Origin: Candidatus Altimarinota bacterium
GTDB taxonomy: Bacteria; Cyanobacteriota; Cyanobacteriia; Cyanobacteriales; Microcystaceae
Reading direction: 5' to 3'
Length of the DNA stretch: 52,947 nucleotides
NCBI GenBank assembly: GCA_012031035.1
Contig: JAAUUT010000023.1
Coordinates: 1-52,947, forward strand
Shown: positions 18,984-29,731 of the stretch, in pieces
How positions within the stretch are numbered: position 1 is the first letter of the stretch
How the letters are laid out: the number at the start of each line of letters is the position of its first letter
Made by a program: the position numbers and the translations under genes
Notes under the pieces: generated by a model
Seen by the model: only the letters and a program-made list of their open reading frames with translations
What the model was told of the DNA's origin: nothing
Database searches by the model: none

Positions 18984-20053
18984 CTAAATTCCTTTTATAA
19001 ATTGCTTTTTGATAAAAGGAGAAGTCATTGCCGCCAGAAGACTACCGTAATCTAGGTTAAAATTTACCTCAGACCCAACTTTTAAATCGTAGTTCTTGCT
19101 GTTGAGAACAACATGGTCGCTACTAGCTCCTAATATTTCAAAATTGTTATTAGGACTCAAGCCAGATACAAGAGTGTCTTGCCTTCCCAACGCAACGATT
19201 GCTCGCCGCTGAATGCCTCGATCTTGGAAGACTGGAACATTTCCAAAAGCATCCTGACAGATTTCCCCAAAGGGAAGAGATGGCTTTTCTTTTGACTCAA
19301 TAACTTCGGCAACCAACTTGAAGGCACTAGCGTACAATCCCGCGATCGCTTTTCGGTTGGCAGTTTCACGACCTAAAAGAATCAATTCGCCTAAACGCAG
19401 ATTGTTAATGCGGCCAACTTCTGTTGCGGATTCGTACCATTCATAGTTAGCTGAATTTCCACCGGAAATGATTGGCAAACTAATTTGAAATTCCTTTTCT
19501 ATAGTATCGGTTAATACAGATAATTCACGCATATTTTGGTTATCAGGCTTAATTCCTCCATAACACGCTAAATTACAACCGAGTCCCATGATTTTGATAT
19601 AAGGCAAAGAAAGGGTTCTTTTAATGAATGGGAAAAGATCGCAAGGCAATATCCCCTCTCGCAGATCGCCCATTTCCACCATTAAAATTATTTGATGAAT
19701 TTTATTATGCAAATAGGCATAATGAGAAAGCTTTCTATAGCCTCAATTTCTGTGTTGAGGCTAATGTCTACATTTTCAACAATAGATTCTGCTTGACTTA
19801 AGGCAGTGCGTAAGAGGACAAACTGAGTTGATATCCCCGCATTCTTCATCCTTTGAATGTTTTCAAGGCGAGAGTCAGCAATAAATTTTACTCCGCCTAG
19901 AATCATTGCCTCGGCAACAAAAGGATCTCCCAAGACCGCTTTAGACACTCCCATTAAGGAAATCCCCTTTTGTCCATAAAGTTCGGATAACATCCGAGCG
20001 TTATGCTGTATCTTGGATAAAGTAATTTCTATTCTTGGCATAAACGCTTGCAT
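18984..20053 (-). pseudogene. ornithine/alanine-racemase-like PLP protein, single-base frameshift
   Basis: A fold-type III PLP enzyme of the alanine/ornithine racemase family (not the biosynthetic Alr). The 5' part has IEITLSKIQHNARML and GVSKAV with the likely PLP lysine at residue 38. After about residue 108 the frame changes and the other frame continues HNKIHQIILMVEMGDLREG, then GLGCNLACYG and IISGGNSANYEW. Adding one T to the TTT at 19727-19729 joins them into 356 residues, the expected family length. It follows the DUF1611 gene by 24 bases, so the pair is an operon. The preserved reading of both halves argues for a recent indel or a sequencing error. Confidence 0.85.
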
Positions 20054-20077
20054 GTCTTTTATTTCAACATTCTGCGT

Positions 20078-21199
20078 TTACCCTGTCGTTATTAAAGGAA
20101 CTATCTGAGAAATTTTGCGTTGGTTTAGTCGATCGAAAGTTGGAAACCAATTACCTAAAGAGTCAACCAATTTTTGACAGCCATAGATTAAAACATCCGT
20201 AGTTGGCAATCGAAAACTATTTTCATAGCTTTTAATAGTTTTCTGGATTTCTGTTTCTGTCATATTTTCATGGCTTAGGGCGATCGCGATAACCTGAGAT
20301 TGAGAAATAGCTTCAATCAGTTGAATTTCACTTTCAACGGTCGGCATAGCCAAATGAGGAAAATCACACCGAAATTTCCTTCCAGGTGGGTGTTGGAGGA
20401 TAATTCCATCGGGCATACTCCCTTTTAAAATGCCTACAGAACTCATAAAAGCAGGATGACTGACTGCACTTTGTCCTTCTACTAAAATGATATCGGGATT
20501 TTCATTTTCAAAAGCTTGGATAACAGCATTTTCTATTTCACCAATGACAAATTGGGACACAAGTGCATCGATTGATACGCCATATCTTGCCCCTTGCATT
20601 AAACTAGTTTGTCCTGTTGCCACCAGCACCGATTTGATTCCCAATGCGTTTAAGGCTTTATTTAATTCCACTGCGGTAGTCATTTTTCCACAGGCGCAAT
20701 CAGTCCCTAAGACGGCAATTACAGGAACATTTACTTTAGATATTTGACCAGTAAAGACATGCAGGTCTTTTAATTTTGGAGGTTTTCTGATGTCTTGAAT
20801 TTGAATCCCCCAGCGAGCAGCCATATTGATGAACTCTGGATCTTCAGAAAAGAACTCATGAAGACCGTTAATTATATCCATTCCTTTTGTCATTGCTTCC
20901 AAGATTAAAGCTCTTTCTTCGATGGGTATATAAGCGTCTAAGGGAGCTTTTCCATAAATGTAGCAATTGGGAATGTTTGGTAGTTTGTCCAAAGCCGACT
21001 GTAAGTTGGCAAAAATGGGAATATAACTCTTTTTATCTCCTAATTGTTCTCCTGCATCTTTGCCAGCTAATGAACTATCAATTACGCCTACGATAGTATA
21101 ATTTTCAGAATGTCGAACCAACCCTGCTGCGGTTTTGCCATCCATTAAGCCAAATTGATTTTCGCAGTAAACCAAAGCTGTTTTTTTTGCGCTTGACAT
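20078..21199 (-). CDS. DUF1611 family P-loop protein
   Basis: A 373-residue cytosolic protein with a Rossmann-like N-terminal domain and a C-terminal P-loop domain containing VIAVLGTDCACGKMTTAVEL near residues 159-178. ILVEGQSAVSHPA and PDGIILQHPPGRKFR lie further on. This pattern is DUF1611 (PF07755); from memory, a characterised member (DgcN) acetylates D-glutamate, but transfer of that activity here is inference. The ATG at 21199 has a GAGG ribosome-binding site and is preferred to TTG 21217. The racemase-like gene follows after 24 bases, which points to D- or L-amino-acid metabolism. Confidence 0.82.
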   Translation of the reverse strand: MSSAKKTALVYCENQFGLMDGKTAAGLVRHSENYTIVGVIDSSLAGKDAGEQLGDKKSYIPIFANLQSALDKLPNIPNCYIYGKAPLDAYIPIEERALILEAMTKGMDIINGLHEFFSEDPEFINMAARWGIQIQDIRKPPKLKDLHVFTGQISKVNVPVIAVLGTDCACGKMTTAVELNKALNALGIKSVLVATGQTSLMQGARYGVSIDALVSQFVIGEIENAVIQAFENENPDIILVEGQSAVSHPAFMSSVGILKGSMPDGIILQHPPGRKFRCDFPHLAMPTVESEIQLIEAISQSQVIAIALSHENMTETEIQKTIKSYENSFRLPTTDVLIYGCQKLVDSLGNWFPTFDRLNQRKISQIVPLITTG

Positions 21200-21383
21200 T
21201 AAGTTTATTTTCCTCAATTAATTTTCAATCTTTTAACATATTTTCTTTAAGTTATAGCGCCTCTCTGGTATTCAATGTCTTGGCTATATGCAAAAAATCT
21301 TTTAAATTTGGTTATTTCCTGAGCCTCCATACCTTTTATCTTTTTATAGAATAGATGTTTGGAAATTTAAGTTGAGTAATGAA

Positions 21384-21587
21384 TTAAAAAACTGGCATTT
21401 CTTGGTGACAGTGACTACAGCACCAGTAAAGACCTCCCAATCGTATATGACGGAGTAAAGTATACGAGCAGCAAGGACATATATGCTTACTCAGCATAAG
21501 GAATTGAGTATGTATGGCTTTACTCTCTTTACTTATCGTTTTAAAACGAGTCAGATCTTGAGAAAACCTATTTAATAAAACTTGCAT
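21384..21587 (-). CDS. small zinc-ribbon-like protein
   Basis: A 67-residue basic protein. The C-terminal half has CPCC and, 16 residues on, CCSHC, an arrangement that could bind one zinc ion in a ribbon. The intervening segment SYTLLRHIRLGGLYW is rich in aromatic and basic residues, suiting nucleic-acid or protein contact. The start lacks a clear ribosome-binding site. Function unknown; it may share a transcript with the 88-residue gene upstream. Confidence 0.6.
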   Translation of the reverse strand: MQVLLNRFSQDLTRFKTISKESKAIHTQFLMLSKHICPCCSYTLLRHIRLGGLYWCCSHCHQEMPVF

Positions 21588-21667
21588 TTTTTAAACCTAA
21601 TTTTTGTTAATATCCAAATCGAATTGTAGAGATGGCGGCAGGGAGCATCCTAATTTTTGCACGTCAG

Positions 21668-21934
21668 CTATTTTAAAAGGATCTGAAATCTTTGCACTCT
21701 CGTTACTTGGGGTAATGATTTTACTAAAATGGGATGCTCCCTAGCGGCTAATTGTAGTTGAATCCACAATTCTTTTTTCCATTGAAGACGTAAAATCTCT
21801 GGATTTTTTATTTCCAAAGCTTTTAAGCATTTAACTATATCTTTTTTCACGAGCAATTGTGGTTGCAATTCTGAAGCTACAAAACGGGCAAAGCTAGGTG
21901 AAGTAATCGATAAATTGTTGATATAAATTGACAT
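21668..21934 (-). CDS. small hypothetical protein with strong ribosome-binding site
   Basis: An 88-residue soluble, basic, mostly helical protein (SITSPSFARFVASELQPQLL, then a lysine-rich helix and a tryptophan-containing segment). No family is recognised. The start is well supported: GGAGGTG lies four bases before the ATG, one of the best ribosome-binding sites in the window. The upstream gap 21935-22571 contains no supportable gene; a 67-codon plus-strand frame at 22079-22282 has an unlikely composition. Confidence 0.6.
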   Translation of the reverse strand: MSIYINNLSITSPSFARFVASELQPQLLVKKDIVKCLKALEIKNPEILRLQWKKELWIQLQLAAREHPILVKSLPQVTRVQRFQILLK

Positions 21935-22571
21935 AAAACACCTCCTGAATCAAAGGGTGTAGAAATTTAGATTCGGAAAGGCGGTAGTTTATCAAGTCAG
22001 TCACACAGCCGAAAATTTTTCTTAGTCATCTAACCCTAACATAATTCATTAGAAAAAAACGTACTGTCGTGTAAAGTTTTGATTTTTAAGAATCTTGGCA
22101 GTCAAAAAGGTGCTTATATCGCTAACACTTTCTCTCATAGTTTTCTTAGCTGCACGACAAAAAATAAATCGAATAGAACTTGTTTGCAGCAAAGGTTATA
22201 CAAGTATTTTTTGTACTTTGATTTAAACCCCAAGTTTCTGAGAACTGTGTATAAAGATATTACGATCGCTGGTTTTCATTGAAAAATTTCGCAGAGCGGC
22301 GATCCCCTTGTTAGAGTGTGGTGGTAGAGTAATCTCTGGTTAAGGCTCGTATTTAGGAGACGAAAATATTTATGCTCTACATCAATCTTGGCTCTGCACT
22401 GCATTGCTGATTTCAATCCTGTCTTGCTTCCAATGATTGAGTTCAACTTATATCCAGAATTGGAGTCAGTTTTTGTCTCAATGAAGGCTCCCGAAAGCTG
22501 CCTCTGGGAAATTTTTTCAGAGCAGCCTTAGACAATAGCCTATTGAGATCTCAACTTTAGAGGTTTTGGTT

Positions 22572-23366
22572 ATGAACATTCAAGGAAAGACAGCTTTAGT
22601 TACCGGAGCTTCTCGTGGCATTGGGAGAGCGATCGCTCTCGAACTGGCGCAAAAAGGCGCAAAACGTCTGTTGCTGCTGGCACGGGACGCGGCGCGGTTA
22701 GCTGAAGTAGCCAGAGAAATTGAATCGCTAGGGGTGGAAGTCGTTACCCTGGCGTTGGATCTAACTCAATCGGTAGAGGTGAATATTGCACTGGCGCGAG
22801 CTTGGCGAGATTATGGACCCATTCATCTACTGGTCAACTGTGCTGGAGTGGCGCACCAAGCTTCTTTTTTACAATCCCAACTATCGCAGGTGTACGAAGA
22901 GATCGACGTTAATTTAGTGGGAATGTACACTGTCACCCGTTCTATTGCACGCCGCATGGCAGCGCAAAGGGAAGGAAGAATCGTTAATGTTTCTAGCTTG
23001 ATGGGTAAGGTAGCAGCACCGACGATGGCGACTTATTCAGCGACTAAGTTTGCCATTTTAGGCTTCACCCAATCCTTACGCGGCGAACTAGCTGACTACA
23101 ATATTCGAGTAGTAGCTTTACTGCCATCTCTGACCGATACTGACATGGTGCAGGACTTTCAATGGTTTCGGTGGGTAGTACCCATAACGCCCAAGAAAGT
23201 AGCTCAGGTACTTGTTGCCGGACTGCACAAAGAATCGCCTGAAATCTTGGTAGGGTGGCAAAGTCATTTAGCAGTATGGTGTAACCGTATTGCTCCACGG
23301 CTGCTAGAGAGGATTTTACTGATGTCTGCTCCTATGTCTATCGATAGGCAAAAGCGCTATCTGTAG
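22572..23366 (+). CDS. short-chain dehydrogenase/reductase
   Basis: NAD(P)-dependent SDR of 264 residues. The cofactor motif TGASRGIG lies at residues 12-19, the NAG-type motif reads NCAG near 90, and the catalytic serine and YxxxK occur in NVSSLMGKVAAPTMATYSATK near residues 139-160. Classical SDR length. The substrate is unknown; the C-terminal IAPRLLERILLMSAP suggests a membrane-associating or lipid-like substrate class. The ATG at 22572 has a GAGG site; a TTG six bases upstream was not chosen. It stands alone. Confidence 0.92.
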   Translation: MNIQGKTALVTGASRGIGRAIALELAQKGAKRLLLLARDAARLAEVAREIESLGVEVVTLALDLTQSVEVNIALARAWRDYGPIHLLVNCAGVAHQASFLQSQLSQVYEEIDVNLVGMYTVTRSIARRMAAQREGRIVNVSSLMGKVAAPTMATYSATKFAILGFTQSLRGELADYNIRVVALLPSLTDTDMVQDFQWFRWVVPITPKKVAQVLVAGLHKESPEILVGWQSHLAVWCNRIAPRLLERILLMSAPMSIDRQKRYL

Positions 23367-23439
23367 ATTTTATCTGTGCGGTATTCCCATCGAACTGTTG
23401 CGATTGCTTTACTCTTCGAGAACCCATAAGAGGGAACGG

Positions 23440-23515
23440 GGCAGCGGCAAAGCCGATTGCGCTGGGCGCACCGCCAAGGGCGATTGGGCAAAGCCCACGC
23501 TACGCGATCGCACAG
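23440..23515. repeat. GC-rich dispersed repeat segment
   Basis: A GC-rich patch in an AT-rich gap contains GCGGCAAAGCCGATTGCGC, GGGCAAAGCCC hairpin arms and a CGCTACGCGATCGC ending. Such short composite elements are scattered between genes in many cyanobacteria. The remainder of 23367-23677 shows only the promoter-side AT-rich leader of the fasciclin gene. Confidence 0.5.
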
Positions 23516-23677
23516 CTAAAAAATAGCGCAAATCTAAAACTTTAGGATTTTGAAGCTTTTTTGTTAACTTTTGTAGCGAAACATTAATCAATAAAGCCAG
23601 AAAAAGTCTAGAAGTCGGAATTTTTCTTAAAAATAGTTTACAATGGTTGACAGATTACACAAAACTAGGTAAAACAC

Positions 23678-24079
23678 ATGGCTAACATTGTTGATACTGC
23701 CGTTAACGCAGGTTCTTTTAACACCCTAGTTGCTGCAATCAAAGCTGCTAATCTGGGAGATACTTTAAAAGGCGCTGGCCCATTCACTGTCTTTGCACCC
23801 ACAGATGAGGCGTTTGCGAAGCTTCCAGATGGCACAGTAGACTCATTGCTCAAAGACATTCCCAAGCTCAAGAAAATCCTGACTTATCATGTCGTTTCAG
23901 GCAAAGTAATGGCATCTGACGTAGTTAAGCTGAAGTCAGCGACCACGGTTGAAGGTTCAAACGTGAAAATTGACGCTTCCAACGGTGTCAAAATTAACGA
24001 TGCTACCGTCTCAACCCCAGATGTGGCTGCCGATAACGGTGTCATCCACGTCATCGACACAGTATTAATTCCTGCGTAA
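23678..24079 (+). CDS. fasciclin (FAS1) domain protein
   Basis: One complete FAS1 domain in 133 residues, with the H1 motif [15 protein letters not shown] near residues 37-51, the central YHVVSGK near 69, and H2-like [13 protein letters not shown] at the end. FAS1 domains mediate adhesion or protein contact. Unlike most bacterial members there is no signal peptide, so it may be cytoplasmic or leave the cell by another route. A hairpin with GGGCGCAC / GTGCGCCC arms (24107-24156) follows the stop and may terminate transcription. Confidence 0.95.
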   Translation: MANIVDTAVNAGSFNTLVAAIKAANLGDTLKGAGPFTVFAPTDEAFAKLPDGTVDSLLKDIPKLKKILTYHVVSGKVMASDVVKLKSATTVEGSNVKIDASNGVKINDATVSTPDVAADNGVIHVIDTVLIPA

Positions 24080-24106
24080 GCAAACGCTTAGGTAGCTAAT
24101 AATATC

Positions 24107-24156
24107 GGGCGCACTCAACTTTCTACAATTTTCTTGTCAGAAAGATGGGTGCGCCC
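24107..24156 (+). terminator. long-loop hairpin after fasciclin gene
   Basis: The arms GGGCGCAC and GTGCGCCC are exact complements separated by 34 bases, with an additional inner TTTCT / AGAAA pairing. It starts 28 bases after the stop. There is no clean T-run, so the call is moderate. Confidence 0.4.
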
Positions 24157-24177
24157 TACTCCTTCTAATTTTGAGCG

Positions 24178-24540
24178 ATGTTTAATATGAATCTTCTATT
24201 TGAGTTTTCACGCGAGCGTTGCATTGAAATTTGTGCTTTGATGGTTCCAGCGAATCTGCTGTTAACCTTGCGAACAGTATTGCTTGTAGGACAACTTCGC
24301 CCTCAAGTCCAAGTGCAGTATACGTCCTTTGCTGCTAGCTTTTTTGCTTTGATCGTGCTGCTGCACGTCTTCACTTGGTTTGTCATTGGGGTGGTCATGG
24401 CTCCAACCTACATTCTACTAGCTCTAGCTTGCGTCTGTCTTAGTCTCAATCTTTGGGCGATCGCTCATCCAGCCAGCATGAGCCAATTACTAAAAGCATT
24501 AATTCCTTCATTCTCGGTCGCGAACAAGGTAACACTTTAA
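24178..24540 (+). CDS. small hydrophobic membrane protein, hypothetical
   Basis: A 120-residue protein with about three hydrophobic segments: residues 19-38, 50-74 and 78-97. A short polar N-terminus (LFEFSRERCIEI) and a C-terminal tail ending SVANKVTL complete it. No family is recognised. Two Met codons three residues apart could start it; the first is used. It lies about 100 bases after the fasciclin gene and converges on ccmK. Confidence 0.6.
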   Translation: MFNMNLLFEFSRERCIEICALMVPANLLLTLRTVLLVGQLRPQVQVQYTSFAASFFALIVLLHVFTWFVIGVVMAPTYILLALACVCLSLNLWAIAHPASMSQLLKALIPSFSVANKVTL

Positions 24541-24608
24541 TATTATGAGTGAGGCAGCAACTATCTCTAATTACTGCCTCGGTCTTGTTTGGATTTTGCC
24601 AACATTAC

Positions 24609-24917
24609 TTACCCTCGAAACTGCTCGACCTCTTCGGTGTAACGCATTGGTAAAACATATTCCAGGTTTTCATGAGGGCGGGCAATGATGTGAGTAGAAA
24701 GAATTTGTCCGCCATTGACTCGCTTGACCGTTTCAATCCCCGCAGCAACAGAGGCTTGCACCTCAGATACATTTCCTCGGATAATTACCGTCACGCGACC
24801 GCTACCAATTTTTTCATACCCAACAAGGACGACTCTGGCTGCTTTAACCATCGCATCGGCGGCTTCTACAACGGCAGGGAAACCCAGAGTTTCAATCATT
24901 CCAATGGCAATTGACAT
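24609..24917 (-). CDS. ccmK: carboxysome shell protein CcmK (CcmK1/CcmK2 type)
   Basis: A hexameric bacterial-microcompartment shell protein that tiles the facets of the beta-carboxysome. The 102-residue sequence is one BMC domain, with [19 protein letters not shown] at residues 4-22 and the pore-region and C-terminal pattern [17 protein letters not shown]. The ending [10 protein letters not shown] resembles CcmK1/CcmK2 rather than CcmK3/CcmK4. The classical ccmKLMN genes are not nearby, so this is an isolated paralogue or the main operon is split. A 68-residue gene lies 37 bases upstream on the same strand. Confidence 0.95.
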   Translation of the reverse strand: MSIAIGMIETLGFPAVVEAADAMVKAARVVLVGYEKIGSGRVTVIIRGNVSEVQASVAAGIETVKRVNGGQILSTHIIARPHENLEYVLPMRYTEEVEQFRG

Positions 24918-24954
24918 AATGGCATTCTTTCAAAATTAATAATTTTTGTCGCTT

Positions 24955-25161
24955 TTAGTTGGCAAGATCGACCAAAGCATCTGGACGAAATCGGACTATA
25001 CGCGAGGCTGCATAGCGATAACGATCGCCAATGAAGACTGATAGCGTGATGTTGGGCAGATCGGGTTCGAGGATATATTGCACCGTACAGACCTGCATTT
25101 TAGTATTGAAGTAGGTAACGATGCGATCGCCAACACGAATATCTAACGCTTGAATTTTCAT
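24955..25161 (-). CDS. small conserved-looking protein upstream of ccmK
   Basis: A 68-residue protein predicted to be all beta: MKIQALDIRVGDRIVTY, CTVQYILEPDLPNITLSVFI, then a basic segment RYRYAASRIVRF. The phrase IRVGDRI followed by short strands resembles small SH3-like or Hint-like barrels, but no family is named. It precedes ccmK by 37 bases on the same strand, so co-transcription with the shell gene is likely. Confidence 0.65.
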   Translation of the reverse strand: MKIQALDIRVGDRIVTYFNTKMQVCTVQYILEPDLPNITLSVFIGDRYRYAASRIVRFRPDALVDLAN

Positions 25162-25241
25162 AACGAATTAATTTCATTGAGACTCAATGTTGTTGAACTC
25201 AGGCTCTTAGGCTCTTTTACTCAAAAAAAGCAACACTAAAC

Positions 25242-25265
25242 GGGAAGAGGAAATACCTCTCCCCC
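25242..25265 (-). terminator. hairpin downstream of RRM gene
   Basis: On the minus strand GGGGAGAGG pairs with CCTCTTCCC (one G-T pair) around a six-base loop, and a T-rich stretch CTTTTTTTG follows about 15 bases later. It lies 59 bases past the stop of the RNA-binding protein gene. Confidence 0.45.
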
Positions 25266-25323
25266 GAACGAGATCGTTAATCAGAGATTGAAATACTCTA
25301 GCCTCTAAGCAAAGTAATTGTCT

Positions 25324-25620
25324 CTAGAATCTGTTATTTCTTCGACCGCCACCAAACGAGCCTCTATTGTCGCGGTCTTCGCGAGGTTTAGCTTTATTGA
25401 CTTTCATCTCGCGTCCCATCCATTCGGCTCCATCAAGAGCTTCAATAGCAGAATCTTCTTGAGTGAGCGTGTCCATATCTACGAAGGCAAAGCCGCGCAT
25501 GCGACCCGTTTCTCGGTCAGTGGGAAGGTGGACTCGCTTAACCGAACCATATTCGGCAAAAACTTCAGTAATATCTTCTTGTGTAACCTCGTAAGATAAA
25601 TTACCTACAAAAATCGACAT
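25324..25620 (-). CDS. RNA-binding protein with single RRM domain
   Basis: A 98-residue cyanobacterial Rbp-type protein. RNP2 is IFVGNLSY at residues 3-10 and RNP1 is RGFAFVDM near 43-50; both carry the aromatic residues that stack on RNA. The C-terminus is a short glycine/arginine tail (GSFGGGRRNN), as in cold-induced cyanobacterial Rbp proteins. The start has a strong ribosome-binding site (AGGAGA). A long AT-rich 5' region (25621-25975, no gene seen) separates it from the divergent petH. Cold regulation is known for the family but not demonstrated by this sequence. Confidence 0.95.
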   Translation of the reverse strand: MSIFVGNLSYEVTQEDITEVFAEYGSVKRVHLPTDRETGRMRGFAFVDMDTLTQEDSAIEALDGAEWMGREMKVNKAKPREDRDNRGSFGGGRRNNRF

Positions 25621-25948
25621 GGATTGTCTCCTAAATCTTGTGTGTGTGTAGAAACTAAGAGTTCGGAGAGAATCCTGCTAAAACTAAATTGGGTAAACCT
25701 ACAACTACTAATAACTAACTCTACTACCGATACTAATTTTCTATTAATCTATTCATCATAGCACTAAAATTTAATGCTAAGGTTTCTCGATCGCTTTTGA
25801 TAAAGAAAATCTTAAACTGACGCAATCTTAACAGTTTTTAAGTATAGAACTAGATAGGTTGGTCATATTGCCTGGACTATAAAAGTGGTTTCCCTTGATA
25901 GCTTCCTCTCTCTGATGACGATAGTCTTCCTAATGGTAGGCTAAATAA

Positions 25949-27202
<1,254 letters not shown>

Positions 27203-27475
27203 GATTAGTCATTAGTCACTTGTCATTAGTCATTGGTTACAAAAGACAAAGGACAAATGATAGCGGTGGGACGATTGCTTTTTGTCTTAGAACAGAAGCA
27301 TTAAACCCGCCGTCTTTTTTTTTGTTGCAGTAAAGATGAGAATTACGTTAAATTTAGTTAAGTTGGATAAGCTGTTATAGATATTTTGGCTCTAACTGTG
27401 TTACAAGCCTTGACAAAAGCAGCAAATTAAATTTAAAGAAAACAAGTTTTTTCCTATATAGAGAAAACTAACAGC

Positions 27476-29362
27476 ATGAAAATTTCTTGGAAAACGATAC
27501 TACTCTGGATGCTACCCGCCCTCACAATCGGGTTTTTCCTGTGGCAAGGAACGTTTGTTCCCGCCGCTGGAACAATGGGAAACAACACGGCAAGCACCCG
27601 CATGACCTATGGACGCTTTTTAGAATACTTAGATGCGGGTAGAGTCGTCAGCGTAGACCTCTATGAAAACGGGCGCACGGCAATCGTCCAAGCAGTCGAT
27701 CCAGATTTAGAAAATCGGATACAACGGCTGCGCGTCGATTTACCTGGTAACTCTCCAGAATTAGTTTCTAAGCTCAGAGAAGCTAATATTGGTTTGGATT
27801 CTCACCCAATCCGTAATGATGGGGTACTTTGGGGATTTTTAGGGAATTTAATCTTCCCATTTTTACTAATTGCTGCTCTCTTCTTTCTCTTCCGTCGCTC
27901 CAGCAATATCCCCGGCGGCCCCGGTCAGGCGATGAGCTTTGGTAAGTCTCGCGCTCGCTTTCAAATGGAAGCCAAAACGGGAATCACTTTTGATGATGTT
28001 GCCGGAATTGACGAAGCCAAAGAAGAGTTGCAAGAAATTGTTACTTTCCTCAAACAACCAGAAAAATTTACCGCAGTTGGCGCGCGGATTCCCAAAGGCG
28101 TTCTCTTAGTCGGGCCTCCTGGAACCGGAAAAACCCTACTCGCCAAAGCGATCGCGGGAGAAGCCGGGGTTCCCTTCTTCAGCATCTCCGGTTCGGAATT
28201 CGTTGAGATGTTTGTCGGGGTTGGCGCTTCGAGAGTGCGCGACTTGTTCAAGAAAGCCAAAGAAAACGCGCCTTGCTTGATCTTCATCGATGAAATCGAT
28301 GCTGTCGGTCGCCAGCGCGGTGCTGGAATTGGCGGTGGAAACGACGAGCGAGAGCAAACCCTCAATCAGTTACTCACCGAAATGGATGGGTTTGAAGGCA
28401 ATACAGGCATCATCGTCATTGCTGCTACCAACCGTCCCGACGTACTCGATTCTGCTCTCATGCGTCCCGGACGTTTTGACCGACAAACAATGGTAGACGC
28501 ACCCGACTTTAAAGGTCGCTTAGCCGTTTTAGAAGTACACGCTCGCAACAAGAAACTCGCCTCCGACGTTTCCTTAGAAGCGATCGCGCGTCGTACCCCT
28601 GGATTTAGCGGTGCAGATTTAGCCAATTTGCTCAACGAAGCAGCTATTTTAACTGCTCGTCGTCGAAAAGAAGCAGTTACCCTCTTAGAAATCGACGATG
28701 CTGTCGATCGCGTTGTCGCAGGGATGGAAGGTAAGCCTCTCGTCGATAGCAAGAGCAAGCGCTTAATTGCCTATCACGAAGTCGGTCACGCGATCGTTGG
28801 TACGTTAGTAGAAGCACACGATCCCGTGCAAAAAGTAACCCTCATTCCGCGAGGACAGGCTCAGGGATTAACTTGGTTCATGCCTAGCGAAGAACAAGGC
28901 TTAATTACCAAAGCTCAAATTATGGCTCGAATCGCGGGAGCGATGGGCGGTCGCGCCGCAGAAGAGGAAATCTTTGGCTACGATGAAGTAACGACAGGTG
29001 CAGGCGGCGACTTGCAACAAGTTGCTGAAATGGCGCGGCAAATGGTAACTCGTTTTGGAATGAGCGATTTAGGGCCTTTGTCATTAGAAGGTCAAGAAGG
29101 CGAGGTATTTCTCGGTGGTGGTTTGATGAGTCGTGCAGAATATTCTGAAGAAGTTGCTGCTCGTATTGACAAACAAGTCCGCGAGATTGCCGAACAGTCC
29201 CACAGTTTAGCGCGAAAAATCATTCGCGATAACCGCGAGGTCGTCGATCGCTTAGTAGATCTTCTCATCGAAAAAGAAACGATTGACGGCGAAGAGTTTC
29301 GTCAAATCGTTGCCGAATACACTCAAGTCCCAGAAAAAGAGCGGTTTGTACCGCAACTGTAA
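27476..29362 (+). CDS. ftsH: ATP-dependent zinc metalloprotease FtsH
   Basis: A membrane-bound AAA protease that removes damaged proteins, in cyanobacteria notably the photosystem II D1 protein. Two transmembrane helices (residues about 7-25 and 122-141) flank a lumenal or periplasmic domain. Walker A GPPGTGKT lies near residue 212, Walker B LIFIDEID near 267, and the second-region-of-homology element RPGRFDRQ near 327. The zinc motif HEVGH lies near 434 and the third ligand region beyond 490. Length 628 is standard. No frameshift occurs in 1.9 kb. Cyanobacteria have about four paralogues; which one this is cannot be assigned here. Confidence 0.97.
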   Translation: MKISWKTILLWMLPALTIGFFLWQGTFVPAAGTMGNNTASTRMTYGRFLEYLDAGRVVSVDLYENGRTAIVQAVDPDLENRIQRLRVDLPGNSPELVSKLREANIGLDSHPIRNDGVLWGFLGNLIFPFLLIAALFFLFRRSSNIPGGPGQAMSFGKSRARFQMEAKTGITFDDVAGIDEAKEELQEIVTFLKQPEKFTAVGARIPKGVLLVGPPGTGKTLLAKAIAGEAGVPFFSISGSEFVEMFVGVGASRVRDLFKKAKENAPCLIFIDEIDAVGRQRGAGIGGGNDEREQTLNQLLTEMDGFEGNTGIIVIAATNRPDVLDSALMRPGRFDRQTMVDAPDFKGRLAVLEVHARNKKLASDVSLEAIARRTPGFSGADLANLLNEAAILTARRRKEAVTLLEIDDAVDRVVAGMEGKPLVDSKSKRLIAYHEVGHAIVGTLVEAHDPVQKVTLIPRGQAQGLTWFMPSEEQGLITKAQIMARIAGAMGGRAAEEEIFGYDEVTTGAGGDLQQVAEMARQMVTRFGMSDLGPLSLEGQEGEVFLGGGLMSRAEYSEEVAARIDKQVREIAEQSHSLARKIIRDNREVVDRLVDLLIEKETIDGEEFRQIVAEYTQVPEKERFVPQL

Positions 29363-29369
29363 GCGTTTG

Positions 29370-29448
29370 ATGGGGATGACCGAATAATTCGTAATTAATT
29401 GCATTTCAATGATGAATTGCTGCGAATACAGTCATCCCCATTTTTTTT
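29370..29448 (+). terminator. terminator after ftsH
   Basis: ATGGGGATGAC and its reverse complement GTCATCCCCAT (29431-29441) are exact 11-base arms around a 50-base loop, followed at once by eight T residues. It begins seven bases after the ftsH stop. The remainder of the gap to 29731 is AT-rich with nothing recognisable. Confidence 0.65.
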
Positions 29449-29731
29449 GCTATTTTTCTCTCGTTTTCCCATAGCAGCATTGCCAGGAAAATTCCTTGGC
29501 TTGAAAATATATTTTGAAGTAGTCGAGTTATTCATAACTCGATTTTGACGTTTATGGGATTTTACCTTATGGATTAATTATTTTATTGTCCATCTTAACG
29601 GGACTTAAACAAAAATCAAGCCCAAATATAACCAAAACTGGCTTTATAAGAAGCAAACAGGTCAACATTATGGGTTAACCAAATGGAAACTTGCTACAAC
29701 ACTTAGGGGTAAGGCATAGATCGGTCAAAAA

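Noticed and set aside
22079..22282. 67-codon plus-strand frame in the gap before the SDR
   Set aside because: Start context is poor and composition (KNKSNRTCLQQR, clusters of F and K) looks like translated AT-rich intergenic DNA.
23678..24079. Secreted adhesin call for the fasciclin protein
   Set aside because: No signal peptide or lipobox precedes the FAS1 domain at the ATG, and no upstream in-frame extension was identified.
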